Source of the DNA: Plumapathes pennacea
Taxonomy: Eukaryota; Cnidaria; Anthozoa; Antipatharia; Myriopathidae
Assembly: GCA_964036295.1 (NCBI GenBank)
Contig: OZ038465.1
Location: forward strand, 8,556,667 to 8,620,666
Direction of reading: 5' to 3'
DNA: 64,000 nt
In this document: one piece after another, positions 34,400 through 44,641 of the stretch
Layout of the letters: the number at the start of each line of letters is the position of its first letter
Numbering within the stretch: the first letter of the stretch is position 1
Made by a program: the position numbers and the translations under genes
The notes under the pieces: generated by a model
What the model was told of the DNA's origin: nothing
Seen by the model: the letters and a program-made list of their open reading frames with translations, nothing else
The model's database searches: none

Positions 34400-34648
34400 T
34401 TATACCCTGTTCACACCAACTAAACCTGTTTAACTAAACCAAGTTTACTAGACTGTGTTCTCTAAAACCTGTTTTGATTTTGTGTTAATTACACAACATT
34501 TTACACCACCTTGCACAGGTTGTTTAGTTGGACGGATTTTAAACCAGTTTAGTTTTGCCGTGCGCGCATTGTAAACGGCCGACCTAACTAAACAAGTTTT
34601 ATTAAACACCTTTTAAACAGGTTTAAGCATTGGTGTGAACGAAGTATT
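34400..34648 (+). mobile_element. Miniature inverted-repeat transposon, TTCACACCAA family, copy 2
   Basis: Starts TTATACCCTGTTCACACCAA and ends TTGGTGTGAACGAAGTATTA. The interior aligns along its length with the reverse complement of 1865-2112, for example CCGTCCAACTAAACAACCTG (reverse) and AAACACCTTTTAAACAGG. Similar length in both copies (about 248 bp) shows they descend from the same deleted element. Confidence 0.8.
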
Positions 34649-35133
34649 AGACACGAGTGTTTTACGAGAAATTGTACAAACAACCGTGCAAAAGGGGGAA
34701 ATGATGCCAACGATATCCTCACTAGTGAGGATATGGAAAATACGCCATTCGGGTCCCGGATGTAGTTTTGTATGGATTTTACGCACGGTACATTTTCCAG
34801 TAAAACACTCGTGTCTATATAATAAAAGTACACAAAAAAACAACCGATACATTCCGTCTCGGCGTGATACGCCTAATGACTGAGGAACATGCAAATGAAA
34901 ATCCGCTTATATCAGATCAACTCCGAAAAATTTGATTTACCTCAAGCTTTTTGGCGTGGGTACGTAGAGATTTTTTACAAAAATTGTACCTGTCTTGTAC
35001 CACGATTAAGCCCTTATTCGTAATGAACCGCGCGAGAATCCCGCGCGGATCATCTCGTGCTTGGAGAAAGGGACTGGGATCCTTCCTTCTCATTCCCCCT
35101 CGGTCGCAGGGAAGCGGATAAGTCGCAGTCAAC

Positions 35134-35438
35134 ATGATCGGCGTTTTGGTCGCGATTGCTGCAGTCATTGTGTGCATTTTTCTAGGCCTGGCAACGTTCA
35201 GAAGGTTTGAGCCAATTTTCCAGTAGTATCATACTGTACTATGTTATTACGATGTATAAAATCGTAGAGAACGGATAGCTAATATGATGATGATCATGTA
35301 GAATTTGTGTCAACCGCGCTTGGCTGTGTGACTTCTTTTGTTAGTTGTGTCTTTTGAGTCGATTTAGGGGTGATTTGGGACTGTTTCCCTTGCCTCTGGG
35401 TTTTAGGTTGATGCTCCTTAGCCCAAAATCACCAGAAA

Positions 35439-35482
<44 letters not shown>

Positions 35483-38400
35483 ACAGTTAGAAAGTTTCAG
35501 AATAAGCTATCAAATACAGACGAAGAAATACGGAAAAGAGGAAATTTCCCCCATTTTGACTTCTTAATTAGAAATAGCTCAAATTACAGAATTTCCCACG
35601 CTCTCACCCTGAAAACATTTTTATTTGTTTGACTACTAGTAGTACTTCGATATAAAGCCCTTTTGGATACTGATCTCGTGAAATCACATTCAAAAAAAAG
35701 AAAAAAAAAAAAAAACTTTGACCAAAATTGTCAAAAATAGCCTTCAGGAATACCTTAAGAATAAGATAAACAACTCATGTTCATGCACTATGATTAGCCG
35801 AGCTGACACAACGGCCCAACGACACGGACGTGAACCAAGACAAGAAGAGGTTTATTGAGACAATTCATCTGGTTTTGTACAGTTTCGGTCAATAATTAGC
35901 TGTATCCGTTTACAATCAGACAACCAGACAATCAGACAACTAGGAGATTACATAATTATCTCAACATGGCACACATTACAATATTGTTTTATGAGGGTGA
36001 AGGATTCAGTCATCATGTAAAATTGCTCAGGTAGTCGTTTTTGGTAATTTACACAGTTCTCGACATTAAGGTTTTAGGTTGGTTGCCCTTCAGACTGTAG
36101 ATTGACTTCAAGCAATAGAAAGTTTCATAATTTCTAGTTGCCCGGCCCAGAATTTACCTGCCCGACCAAAAGTTTTGGTTGCCCTGGGCAAGCGGGCAAC
36201 CGTTAATGTCGAGCGCTGACAGTAACTCCTGAAGTACATGTACACATAACTGACATAACAGGTGATGTTTGATAGTAATTTTTCTCCTGAACTCATAATA
36301 TACATGCAATGTAAATTCTCCCACCCACTAAGTGTGATGATCATAATTTCTTTGTCATTTGAGGGAAGCAGTATGTCAAATGCCAAATTATCTTGAGAGA
36401 GAACGAAAGAGAGCAATGATTGGAAGTTGCACGATCTGTACTGTACTCTCAGAGTCAAAGGGAATTAATGGACTGTTCCATGACACTTATTGAATTCTTC
36501 TTTAATTTGCATCAACAGGACCCGAATCCAGTGCCCTGGACCTCAGCCCAACTGGTTGCTCGGCCATTTATCATACATCGCAGATCCCATAAAGAGACCT
36601 GTTGTTCTTCAAGAGCTTTCACAGCAATATGGAAGAATTTTCTACTTCCAGTTTGGCCCTGCCATTCTGGCAAAACATGCTTTTGTTATTTCTGATCCAG
36701 ATTTATGTGAGAAAGTCCTAAGGAGTGACAAAGCCAGCTACACTGTCTCCCAATTGACCAGTAAACAATTTACAGCTGGCATTGGGAAATTCTCAATGGT
36801 TTCTTTGGATGGGGAAGTGTGGAAGAAGCACCGCAGGATGACCCAGCCTCTTTTTCATTCAGACTTTCTTGGCTACTCTGTCAGTATCATGGCACAGGAA
36901 ACTAGATGCTTTCTTCGGAGTCTCAAAGCTTTGCCTTCAGGGTCCCCAGTCGAGATGTACAGTTTTGTCAACAATCTGTTCCTTGATATATTTGGTTTGG
37001 CTGGCTTTGGGTATGACCTGCAGGCCCAAGAAAACCCCACTGGTCCTCTTCCCCAGGTTAGTGACCTGGTCAAATTTCAGTTTACAGCAATAAAATGTAT
37101 GTCCATCAATCATGCTTGTTGCATGTACAGTATTGTATACTGCACAATACACTTTGTTGCCACTTTGTATATTGTGTGTCAATTTTTTTATTGATCACAA
37201 CTACCAAGCACATCTTCCACTGCTTGCAGTCACTGTGTCGAGTTTGTAATGATATCTGGTTGACTACTTCCGGTAAGGACTTATGCTCAATAAGCAAACA
37301 AATAGGGTTTTAAATATTCTCTTTTCCTGGTCAACCTGGTGACCCAAAATTGGCTATGTTAGGGAAATCTCTGGAGGGCAAGGCTTTCTATGGACCTAAA
37401 ATCCTATACATTTTTTGATGCTTTGCTCGTTGGGGCGTAGCCCTGACGAGCTTAGGATTGCACAGCATGTCTTCATTGTCGTGTTATTAGTTTTTTTCTG
37501 GGTTACGAATCAGCACACAGTGATTGGTTCACATTGCCACGTGATATGTGATGACGTAAGGTGACTTTGTGAACAACTTGAGATGTAGTTGATTGAATTG
37601 TACATTAAAGTGCCTATAAGCCTTCAGACGTTACGTTTTTATATGAAAGTAGGAAGTAATCTAAACAACTTATGGCCAAAGGAACTTCGCTCCGAAGCGT
37701 TTTTATATATTTTTCCGCCCGGCAAACATGCGATTTTGACCGCCATTTTGAATCTGACGCAAAGTTTTTCGATCGAGAGCCTGGGTTATGACGTCAGAGG
37801 AGGGATTCGTTTCTTGTCAAACAAAACTTTCACACAGATTTTGCAGTTGGCGAGGTGAGAATTATGCCTCATAGATGTGTTGTCGAGAAAAACGTAACCA
37901 AGGGAAAAAAAAACTAAGGTAAAGAGACGCCAAAGCGATGCCAGTGCCTTCTCTGACGTCACAGACCCAGTCTCCCATGTCGCTCGGTCAAGATTTCGGA
38001 ATTCTGAGTTCAACCGCGTGAAAAAAGTATAAGAACGCTTCGGAACGGAGTTTCTTTGAATATAAGTTGCTTAGATCACTTCCTACTTTCATATAAAAAC
38101 GTAACGTCTGAAGGCTTATAGGCACTTTAATGCTTGTGTATAAACTAAGTTATCTGTATCCCATCCAAACTCAACACCGTTTGGCTTTGTGGAACATGCA
38201 CGGATAAAGAAGATTTGGCTTGCATTCTTAAGTTCACCGTCATAGCTGCAAAAAAATGTTTGATTGATTCGATTATGTTGGCTACCGCTACAGAATTGCA
38301 AATATTTAGTCTCGACGAACTTTCTGTGGCGACAGGAAATACTTCTGGGAAGATATCAGGCTGAAAACGGAACACCAAAGCCATGACGAACTTTAGCTGT

Positions 38401-41400
38401 AAACAATGATGATTTATGCTTTACACTGTAAATGACATCTGTTGCCTCCCACATACTGTAGCTGTTTTGTAAAGTTTTTTCGCCGAAAGCATATCCGTTT
38501 TTGAGATGAAAATATTCATTCTCAGGGCTTAAGACTCGACTAATGCATCTCTGTGAATATATTACATGTGTTATGCTCCGCACGAGCATGACAGTTGTCA
38601 AAATGCTTCGGCTTATCGTACAGTGCATGTTGAAATATTTCTTCCATTCAATCAAGTAGCCTTTGTTTCGCAGTGGCATTGTATACTAGAAATGAAAAAT
38701 ACACCGAAATAGTCTTGAACATTGAGTTTGTTAGTCACAAATGACTGAACACGCTGTGAACAATAATATTGTAAACAAGTCTAGTGTTACATTCCTCGCT
38801 TTCAATTTATATTTGTTACAGAGCGCGAAAACTCGAAAGCCTCACAGAAGAAAAGCATTCAGTAAAAAATAACATAAGTATTGAAGCGAAGGCTACAATC
38901 CTGGCCAAAAGTCATGGGACACTTAGCTTTTTATCTGAAAATGATGACACTTTCACACTTCCCACCCCCCCTCCCCCCATACAATGTTGACTGAGTGTGC
39001 TCAAAGTGCACACTCTTTAAGCAACATTGTATGGGGGGAGGGGGGAGCCGCTTTTGTTGTTGAACAAGAGTGATGGTGAAAAAATAGCATTTTTGCAGAG
39101 TGTCCCACATACTTTTGGCCAGGATTGTAGGTTATCATGGCCTCTGATTAAAGTGTTCAAAGTCAAACTATCAAAATCAACTGTGCATGAAAAGATAAGT
39201 CACGCATTACTCTTTTCTTGCTGGCTAACCTTTCCACCCCTAAGCTCAAAATGCAGAGTCGCTCAACCTTTAAGAAGCAAGTGTATGAGTGTTGTAATGA
39301 CAATTTATAGTAATAGGTTTCATTTGAGTAAGGTGTCAAAAGTAAAGTTCTCTATACTGTGTGATAATTTTCTGGTGAGAAACTGAAAGTCTCTTTTGCG
39401 AGTTTCACTCTTTGTCGCTTGTTACAGAACACGAAAACTCAAAAGCCTGATGGAGAAGAAACGTATTCAGTTAATAAAAGAAAACACAAAAGTATTGAAG
39501 CAAAGGCTGGATTAATCGTGGCCTCTCGTTAGAAATAAGAGTCATAGTCAAACTGTCAAAAATCAATTGTGCATGAAAAGATATGTCACGCATTCTCAAA
39601 ATGCAGGGTCACTCAACCTTTAAGAAGCAAGTGTATGAGTGTTGTAATGACAATTTATAGTGTAATAGGTTTCATTTGAGTAAGGTGTCAAAAGTAAAGT
39701 TCTCTATACTGTGTGATATTTTTCTGGTGAGAAACTGAAAGTCTCTTTTGCGAGTTTCGCTCTTTGTCCCTACTTCTTTCCAGTTTAGTTTCATCTGGTC
39801 TCGACCCCACCCAACGAGCTCACTGGCAATTCCAGTCTTGTATTTTTATTTATGGTGCTCAAAAACAAATTCTCATTAACAATGGTTAATTGTGGGTTAT
39901 GTGAAAACTTTGTTGAAAAAGGCCTATTGCTGCTGATCATTGCAAGGGCTTATTTGATTTTTTTCAGGCAATCAATGCTGTGCTAGACTATTTTGCCAAC
40001 TCCTCTTTCAGCCTTGGGCTCTGGTTTCACATGCTGTTGCACCCTCTGGACACCTGGCAGAGACGAAGACATAACCAAGTGTTTGATGACCTCATCAGTT
40101 CCATGATTAGCAAGAGGCTCAAAGACACAGACACTACCCAGCAACAGAGAGATCTGCTTTCCCTGATGTTGTCATCAACTGACCCGGAATCTAAGTACCC
40201 CCTGTCTTTTGATGAAGTGCGTGATGAGATTGTGACCTTCCTGTTTGGTGGCTTTGAAACTGGTGCTGGAACACTGTGTTGGTTCTTTTATCACATGGGT
40301 ATGCATAAATTGAGTCCAAAATATAATATTGTCTAGTGGATATATTGGGATTTATCCCTGAGTGCATTTAATTTTAACTTGTGCTTGGCATGCATGTGCA
40401 GCAGATAGTACATGTTCTGGGGCCAATTTAATGAACATTTTACAATACAGTGTGATTTTGCAAGTTGGACCATTTAGCATACCAACACTACCAAACGGAC
40501 TCTAATCTGACAAAAGCCTGCAAAACGTTACAGACACAAGTCTCAAATGCATAACTGCAACAGTACTGGACTTCCAAATAAAACTAAAGTATTTACAGTG
40601 CCCATTACAAAGATAAACACTTTCTCAACCAGCCAAAACCACATAAATTACAGCCAATCACAGGAGCTGCAAGGAAAACACTTTCTTGGCCAATCAAAAC
40701 CATGGAATCACAGCACCAATCACAGAAGCTGTAAGGAAACATTTTCGACCAACCAAAGCCACTACAGTAGTTTTACAGTGCCAATCATAGAAGCCCTAAG
40801 AAAACACTCACTAAACCTGATCCTTCCCAAACGTGATGAAATTTTGTAATTATGTATAAATAAAGGTCACTGATTGTCTGATTGACATGGGTCGGTTTAT
40901 AAAGACCGCGTTCTAACCGTGGGTTGATAAGCATGGACATTGTTCAGACCTTCTTTAGAACAGGACTTTCTTTTAAACCGCAGTCCAAACCTTGTTCAAA
41001 CAATCGGTCCCATACTGAAAGTTTAATGTACAAATTAATATACACTATTTGTTGATTTTGTCGTTGTTGTTGTTGATGATGTTACTGTTGTTTTGTTGCG
41101 TACGGAGCTGCTAGGCTGAGCTGTCCCTTTATTTATCACAGCACAAAATCCTGATATTCAAGCCAAAGTCCAAGAAGAGCTTGACGCCGTTCTGGGAGAG
41201 GAGGTGACGTTTGAGACAATCCAGAAGCTGAAGTACCTTTCCAACTGCATCAAAGAGTCGCAGAGGCTCATTCCTGTCGCTCCGATATTTTTACGTGACG
41301 CGCGGGAAGATACAGAGCTTGCAGGTACTGTACGGACTTGGCAGTCATGTTACACAAGGCAATTTTTTTCCTTGCAACCACAGGGAACAGAGAAGTTCGC

Positions 41401-43043
41401 TTGCTTTCCATCATATATAGTATGGATGAAGTATACCGCTGGACGACTTCCCCGCGGGCGCGCAAAAGACCATTTTAAAACTTGCAACGCAGACCTGTTG
41501 CTGCACAAGTTGCGGAAGAAATTGAGCGTGACACCTAGTCCTTGCGACTTGCAACGCAACGGAAATTGCGGGATAAGAATTCTACTTTTCGCAGCGTTGC
41601 GTATTGTTACAACGTGTGATTTGCTTGTCTTACAATGCTGGGCTTTTCTGCTAGTCCACTAAACAAGTTTGACAATATCCAAACTAAGCAAAACCCAATT
41701 GCGACATTCCCAATTAATCCTTTTCCTTTTATTTCCGATTGTTCCTTGGTATCTCACAAAAGACACCAAGCACTTGTCAGCGTACTATGTTGAGTTAGAG
41801 CTCTCGACAACGGCAATGCCAAGCAAAACGGTTCCTCAACCCAATTTCCACAACGGCCACGGAGTGAACAACTTGTTCACGAACTGATTAACTGTTCGGT
41901 TAAGCAAAAAGTCGCGAAGCTCAACCTGTGTCTGGTCGGGTCCTAAGGTGGCCGTTGAGCGAGGTTCAGGTGTAATAAATGGACGCGGAAATCAGTAATT
42001 TTTTGCTCACGTGACATTTTACCTCCAATTAGAAGTTGCAGTCGAACCCTGCTATTTCGAAGTCGCACGGGACATGAAAGAAAGTTCGAAGTAGCCGATA
42101 GTAAATGACTGAAAAAATATCCAAGGGGATTCGGCTTGACTTCGAAATAAGGGGGACTTCCTATTAACCGAGTTCGAAATAGCGAGGTTCACTTGTATAT
42201 ATAAACAATAAACTACTTTTGGCGAGGAAATATGCACGAATAATTGTCCGAGGATATTATCTGGATAGACAGATAATGTCTAAGGACAATTATCAGTGCA
42301 TATTTCCGAAGCCAAAAGTAGTTTATTGTCTTTTATTATCCTTCAAATATTTCCTTTCGCAGCGCAAATAATGACGCAAGGACTGTGATGCTTTTTGGTG
42401 CTTTCTGGAACTGCTTTTTCAATAAATGAAATGATATCCTCCTCGGTAGTCATCTCGTAATGTTTTTTTTTTTTTCTAATTAAATGTATAAAACTGTGTT
42501 TGGATATTGTCAATAAACAGCGATAGTTTTCCAGGCGGGGGTTATTCACGAGCGGACGTTATTCGGTCACGTGTCACGATTCTACCAATCACGCGCGGGA
42601 GGAAATATTTGATTGGTCATAAACAGTAGTAATGGGGACTAACGCTGACCACTCACAAGTGACGTCAAGAACGTGTTTCCGCGGTGTCTAACAAATGTGA
42701 ATTATTTCTCTGCACAGGTTACTTCATTCCAAAGGGCTCGATGATCTTCATAAACACATGGACGATGCACCATTCAGAGAGCATCTTTAAAAATGCACAG
42801 AAGTTCGACCCTTCACGCTGGGATGACAAGAGCTTCAACCCGTCTTTCTCTTACCTTCCCTTTGGAGGTGGTAACCGACGTTGCGTTGGGCTGTCCTTTG
42901 CACAAGCTGAGCTGAAGACCATTAGTGCGCTGTTGCTTAAAAACTTCACCTTCAGACTGGACGAGACCAGGCCTGTCACCATCGACTGGAAGATCACCTA
43001 CAGTCCGCGTAAGGTGTTTTTTCACCTTATGCCAAGGAATTAG
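35134..43043 (+). CDS. Cytochrome P450 monooxygenase, complete five-exon gene
   Basis: Exons 35134-35204, 36519-37056, 39968-40298, 41142-41324, 42718-43043; all GT-AG, phases 2,0,1,1; total 1449 nt, 482 residues plus TAG. Seen: N-terminal membrane anchor 2-20; Pro-rich hinge CPGPQPNWLLGHL (29-41); C-helix WKKHR (125-129); I-helix oxygen-binding stretch FGGFETGAGTL (296-306); K-helix ESQR (352-355, the ExxR motif); FDPSRW (404-409); haem loop FGGGNRRCVG (423-432) with Cys430 as the thiolate ligand. All catalytic elements are present, so it should be an active haem monooxygenase anchored in the endoplasmic reticulum. Length is normal for the family. The substrate and CYP family cannot be told from these motifs. 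Exon 1 was found by its ATG, hydrophobic segment and phase-2 donor AGAAG|GTTTGA, which is the weakest junction. The stop codon coincides with a transposon end (43041). Confidence 0.92.
35441..35478. repeat. (CA)n microsatellite
   Basis: About 19 uninterrupted CA dinucleotides followed by an A-run, in intron 1 of the P450 gene. Likely length-polymorphic. Confidence 0.95.
36059..36213. mobile_element. CTCGACATTAA-ended miniature element in P450 intron 1
   Basis: Left end CTCGACATTAAGG...GGTTGCCC is mirrored by GGGCAACCGTTAATGTCGAG at the right, with TTGCCCGGCCC and GGGCAAGCGGGCAACC words inside. It is about 155 bp long, sits 305 bp before exon 2, and encodes nothing recognisable. Confidence 0.7.
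37605..38130. mobile_element. TTAA-flanked inverted-repeat transposon (526 bp)
   Basis: Flanked by TTAA on both sides (37605-37608, 38127-38130). The ends AGTGCCTATAAGCCTTCAGA and its complement continue as inverted repeats for about 55 bp, through ACGTTACGTTTTTATATGAA, AGTAGGAAGT and beyond. A TTAA target is characteristic of piggyBac-type transposition. There is no transposase. It sits in P450 intron 2. The matching site in the repeat copy at 50830-50850 lacks it. Confidence 0.85.
38894..39129. mobile_element. TA-flanked Tc1/mariner-type miniature element with internal palindrome
   Basis: TACAATCCTGGCCAAAAGTC (38894 on) and ACTTTTGGCCAGGATTGTA (ending 39129) are inverted repeats, followed inwards by GGGACACTT / AGTGTCCC. 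A second, inner palindrome built on CCCCCCATACAATGTTG / CAACATTGTATGGGGGG lies at about 38960-39045. Two uninterrupted copies of the host repeat (near 39508 and 50475) show the empty site. Confidence 0.9.
40600..40815 (+). repeat. Imperfect ~60-bp tandem repeat in P450 intron 3
   Basis: Three to four diverged units share CCAATCACAGAAGCTGTAAG, GAAAACA and CCAATCAAAACCA words (40652, 40709, 40779 and an earlier partial). The unit resembles the CCAATCAG-rich ends of miniature transposons. It lies inside the intron (40299-41141). Confidence 0.6.
42034..42200. mobile_element. pogo/Tigger-like miniature element in P450 intron 4
   Basis: Left TGCAGTCGAACCCTGCTATT (TCGAAGT) and right GAGTTCGAAATAGCGAGGTT (CACTTGTA) form inverted repeats of about 28 bp. 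The CAGTCGAACC...TTCGAA terminus is of pogo/Tigger type. It abuts the palindrome at 42205 within 5 bp. Confidence 0.7.
42205..42329. mobile_element. Palindromic element, ACAATAAACTACTTTTGGC ends
   Basis: ACAATAAACTACTTTTGGC, AGGAAATATGCAC and ATAATTGTCC on the left are mirrored by GGACAATTATC, GTGCATATTTCC and GCCAAAAGTAGTTTATTGT on the right, with a central AGATAATGT/ATATTATCT stem. A half copy is at 13249-13313. It lies in intron 4 of the P450 gene (41325-42717). Confidence 0.85.
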
Positions 43044-43599
43044 AGCGCTTTTCGGATGACTGTCAATGTAGTCGTTATGTGATTATTTTTGTTTTTGTTT
43101 TGTTTGTTTTGCGATAGCTGTGCTTTTCAGCTAGTCCACCAATCAGGATTGAGATCTGCCCATTCAAGCAAGCAAGTGGCGATGGCATTTTCTTGCAGTT
43201 CTGATTGGTCTCTTCTTCAGGGTCCGGCTGTTCAAAGCCCGATTAAGCTAATCCAGGATTAGCCAATTTTTCCTTCGTCCTATTGGCCAATAAACTGCAC
43301 GATTTTGTTCAAAGACCAACTGAAAACCTTCGTTTCGGCTTAAAACCTATCAAGCACTCTAAATTCTGAGCGAAACCTTCCCGTTTTTCAGACTTAAAAA
43401 TGATAAAACGTCTGCCGCTAATCCAGGATTAGCCTAATCGTCCTTTGAACAGTCATGCCCGGGGTAATACCAAACACAAATTACTTTGGTTTCTAGTTGT
43501 TTGGAAGTGTTTTATTTTTGTTTTATTTGTGAGCCTTTGTGATTAATGTAACTATTGAATTGGATTTTGATTTTTGGCAATCATTCGAATACCGCTCTA
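43041..43599. mobile_element. TAGAGC-family transposon starting at the P450 stop codon
   Basis: The TA-flanked ends are TAGAGCGCTTTTCGGATGAC and (reverse) TAGAGCGGTATTCGAATGAT. The first TA plus G is the P450 stop codon TAG. Directly after the right-hand TA the sequence is ACTTC, so the uninserted site would read GGAATTAACTTC, also a stop (TAA). The element therefore supplies most or all of the proximal 3'UTR. It contains a nested element at 43224-43462. Confidence 0.85.
43224..43462. mobile_element. Nested element, CCGG-CTGTTCAAAG ends
   Basis: CCGGCTGTTCAAAGCCCGAT (with TAAGCTAATCCAGGATTAGC) at the left and (reverse) CCGGGCATGACTGTTCAAAG (with GACGATTAGGC) at the right are inverted repeats; both sides are flanked by GGT. 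The comparable position in the copy near 14208 reads CTTCTTCAAGGTAAAACC without interruption, so the empty site is known. Confidence 0.8.
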
Positions 43600-44320
43600 A
43601 CTTCAAAGTCGTCTTCCAAGCGACGTGCGGTAAGAAAACAATAATTTTATCTGCACGTTAGAAGTGAGCACATTGTCACAATTATTTAACCCATATGCCT
43701 ACAGAGTCTACAGAGCTTACAGTTTTAGTGTGAACTGAAGCCGTTGTGAACTTTAATGTACAATTAGGATGTAATGCAGTAGGCCCACATCAGCAAATGG
43801 CTGCCTGAATTTTATTCTGCTTTATAAATAAAGTATGTATATGCATGTATATTTATGTATGTATGTACTATGTAACTTTTATGTAATAAAAATATGAGGC
43901 ATGACTTTCGTGTGTCGAAATTTACTGCATGTCTACAATAAAGTCAACAAAAGTCGACATATCTTAAGGGTTTTCAGTCCCGGGCGGCACATTCCCACCT
44001 AAAATTTTGAGGAGTAGCCCCCTAATATTCAACTCCTTGTGTTACGAACCAAATAGACTATACTCACGTCTGCTAATACCTACTGTAGAGCAGTAGGCAC
44101 ATGCACCTTTTAGGTACCTATTTTTTTAGTTATATGGCGGTGGCCGTTTACTTATAACCCCAAATAACCCACCCCACTATCCCGCGCGCTGTTTTGTTCA
44201 TGCGTCCCATGTGTATGAAATTAAGATGCCGACAAGCGTGCCAAGACCGGCTTGACTGCATTTTTCACACCTTTCGTTCCATCGTGCACAGAAGCCATTT
44301 GTGAGAAGACTCTGACGAAG
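43600..44320. other. P450 downstream region, no gene
   Basis: Holds AATAAA at 43828-43833 and further A-rich signals that could serve P450 polyadenylation, and a TATGTATGTA microsatellite-like stretch (43836-43866). No coding segment is supported. Confidence 0.4.
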
Positions 44321-44641
44321 ATGGATGTGTTTGTGAGAAGAGATTTGAAAACCAAAAATGGTGGAGCAAGCGAAAGTCAGGCTTTCTGGTGAGTCTTACT
44401 GAGTTGAAACTTGCGACGTACGAACGAACGAACGAAACGAACTTACGCTTAGCTTTATGCCTGTCTTTGAAACATTCCAGGTTATTTCTCTCTTTTCTCG
44501 CAGAGCTTTCACACCACGCAGCTTTCAGGACAGTGGAAAAAAAGCATGGCACATGGACTTGACTCAAAGTTTACAAGGAATTTTTGGCTGGAGATGGCTT
44601 CAAACGGAAGACGAATGTAGAAATGTATTGAACGGAAAACC
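44321..44641 (+). other. Possible two-exon coding fragment, unidentified
   Basis: A segment ending at 44388 with donor CTG|GTGAGT can splice to 44504-44641, which begins after TTTTCTCGCAG and ends at ACC|GTAAGC. One compatible frame reads ...KRKSGFL|SFHTTQLSGQ... and stops at TAG 44617-44619. Another, using the ATG at 44321, needs a slightly different acceptor. The splice signals are good but the frame is not settled and no family is recognised. It may be the start of a plus-strand gene or a non-coding RNA. Confidence 0.25.

Larger units (their letters stand above)
37420..39800 (+). repeat. Long dispersed repeat in P450 intron 2 (copy with two insertions)
   Basis: Sequence from GGGCGTAGCCCTGACGAGC and AATCAGCACACAGTGATTGG, through CATCCAAACTCAACACCGTT, GCTGTGAACAATAATATTG and GAAAACTCGAAAGCC, to AGGTTTCATTTGAGTAAGG aligns with the reverse complement of 50225-51360. 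This copy contains two extra blocks, 37605-38130 and 38894-39129, absent from the other. Its last part (about 38820-39420) is followed by a second tandem copy (39421-39795) without the second insertion. The family is not recognised. Confidence 0.75.

Noticed and set aside
36490..36518. P450 start at an in-frame codon just before exon 2
   Set aside because: A polypyrimidine tract and AG acceptor lie there; the ATG at 35134 with a membrane anchor and matching phase gives a normal full-length P450.
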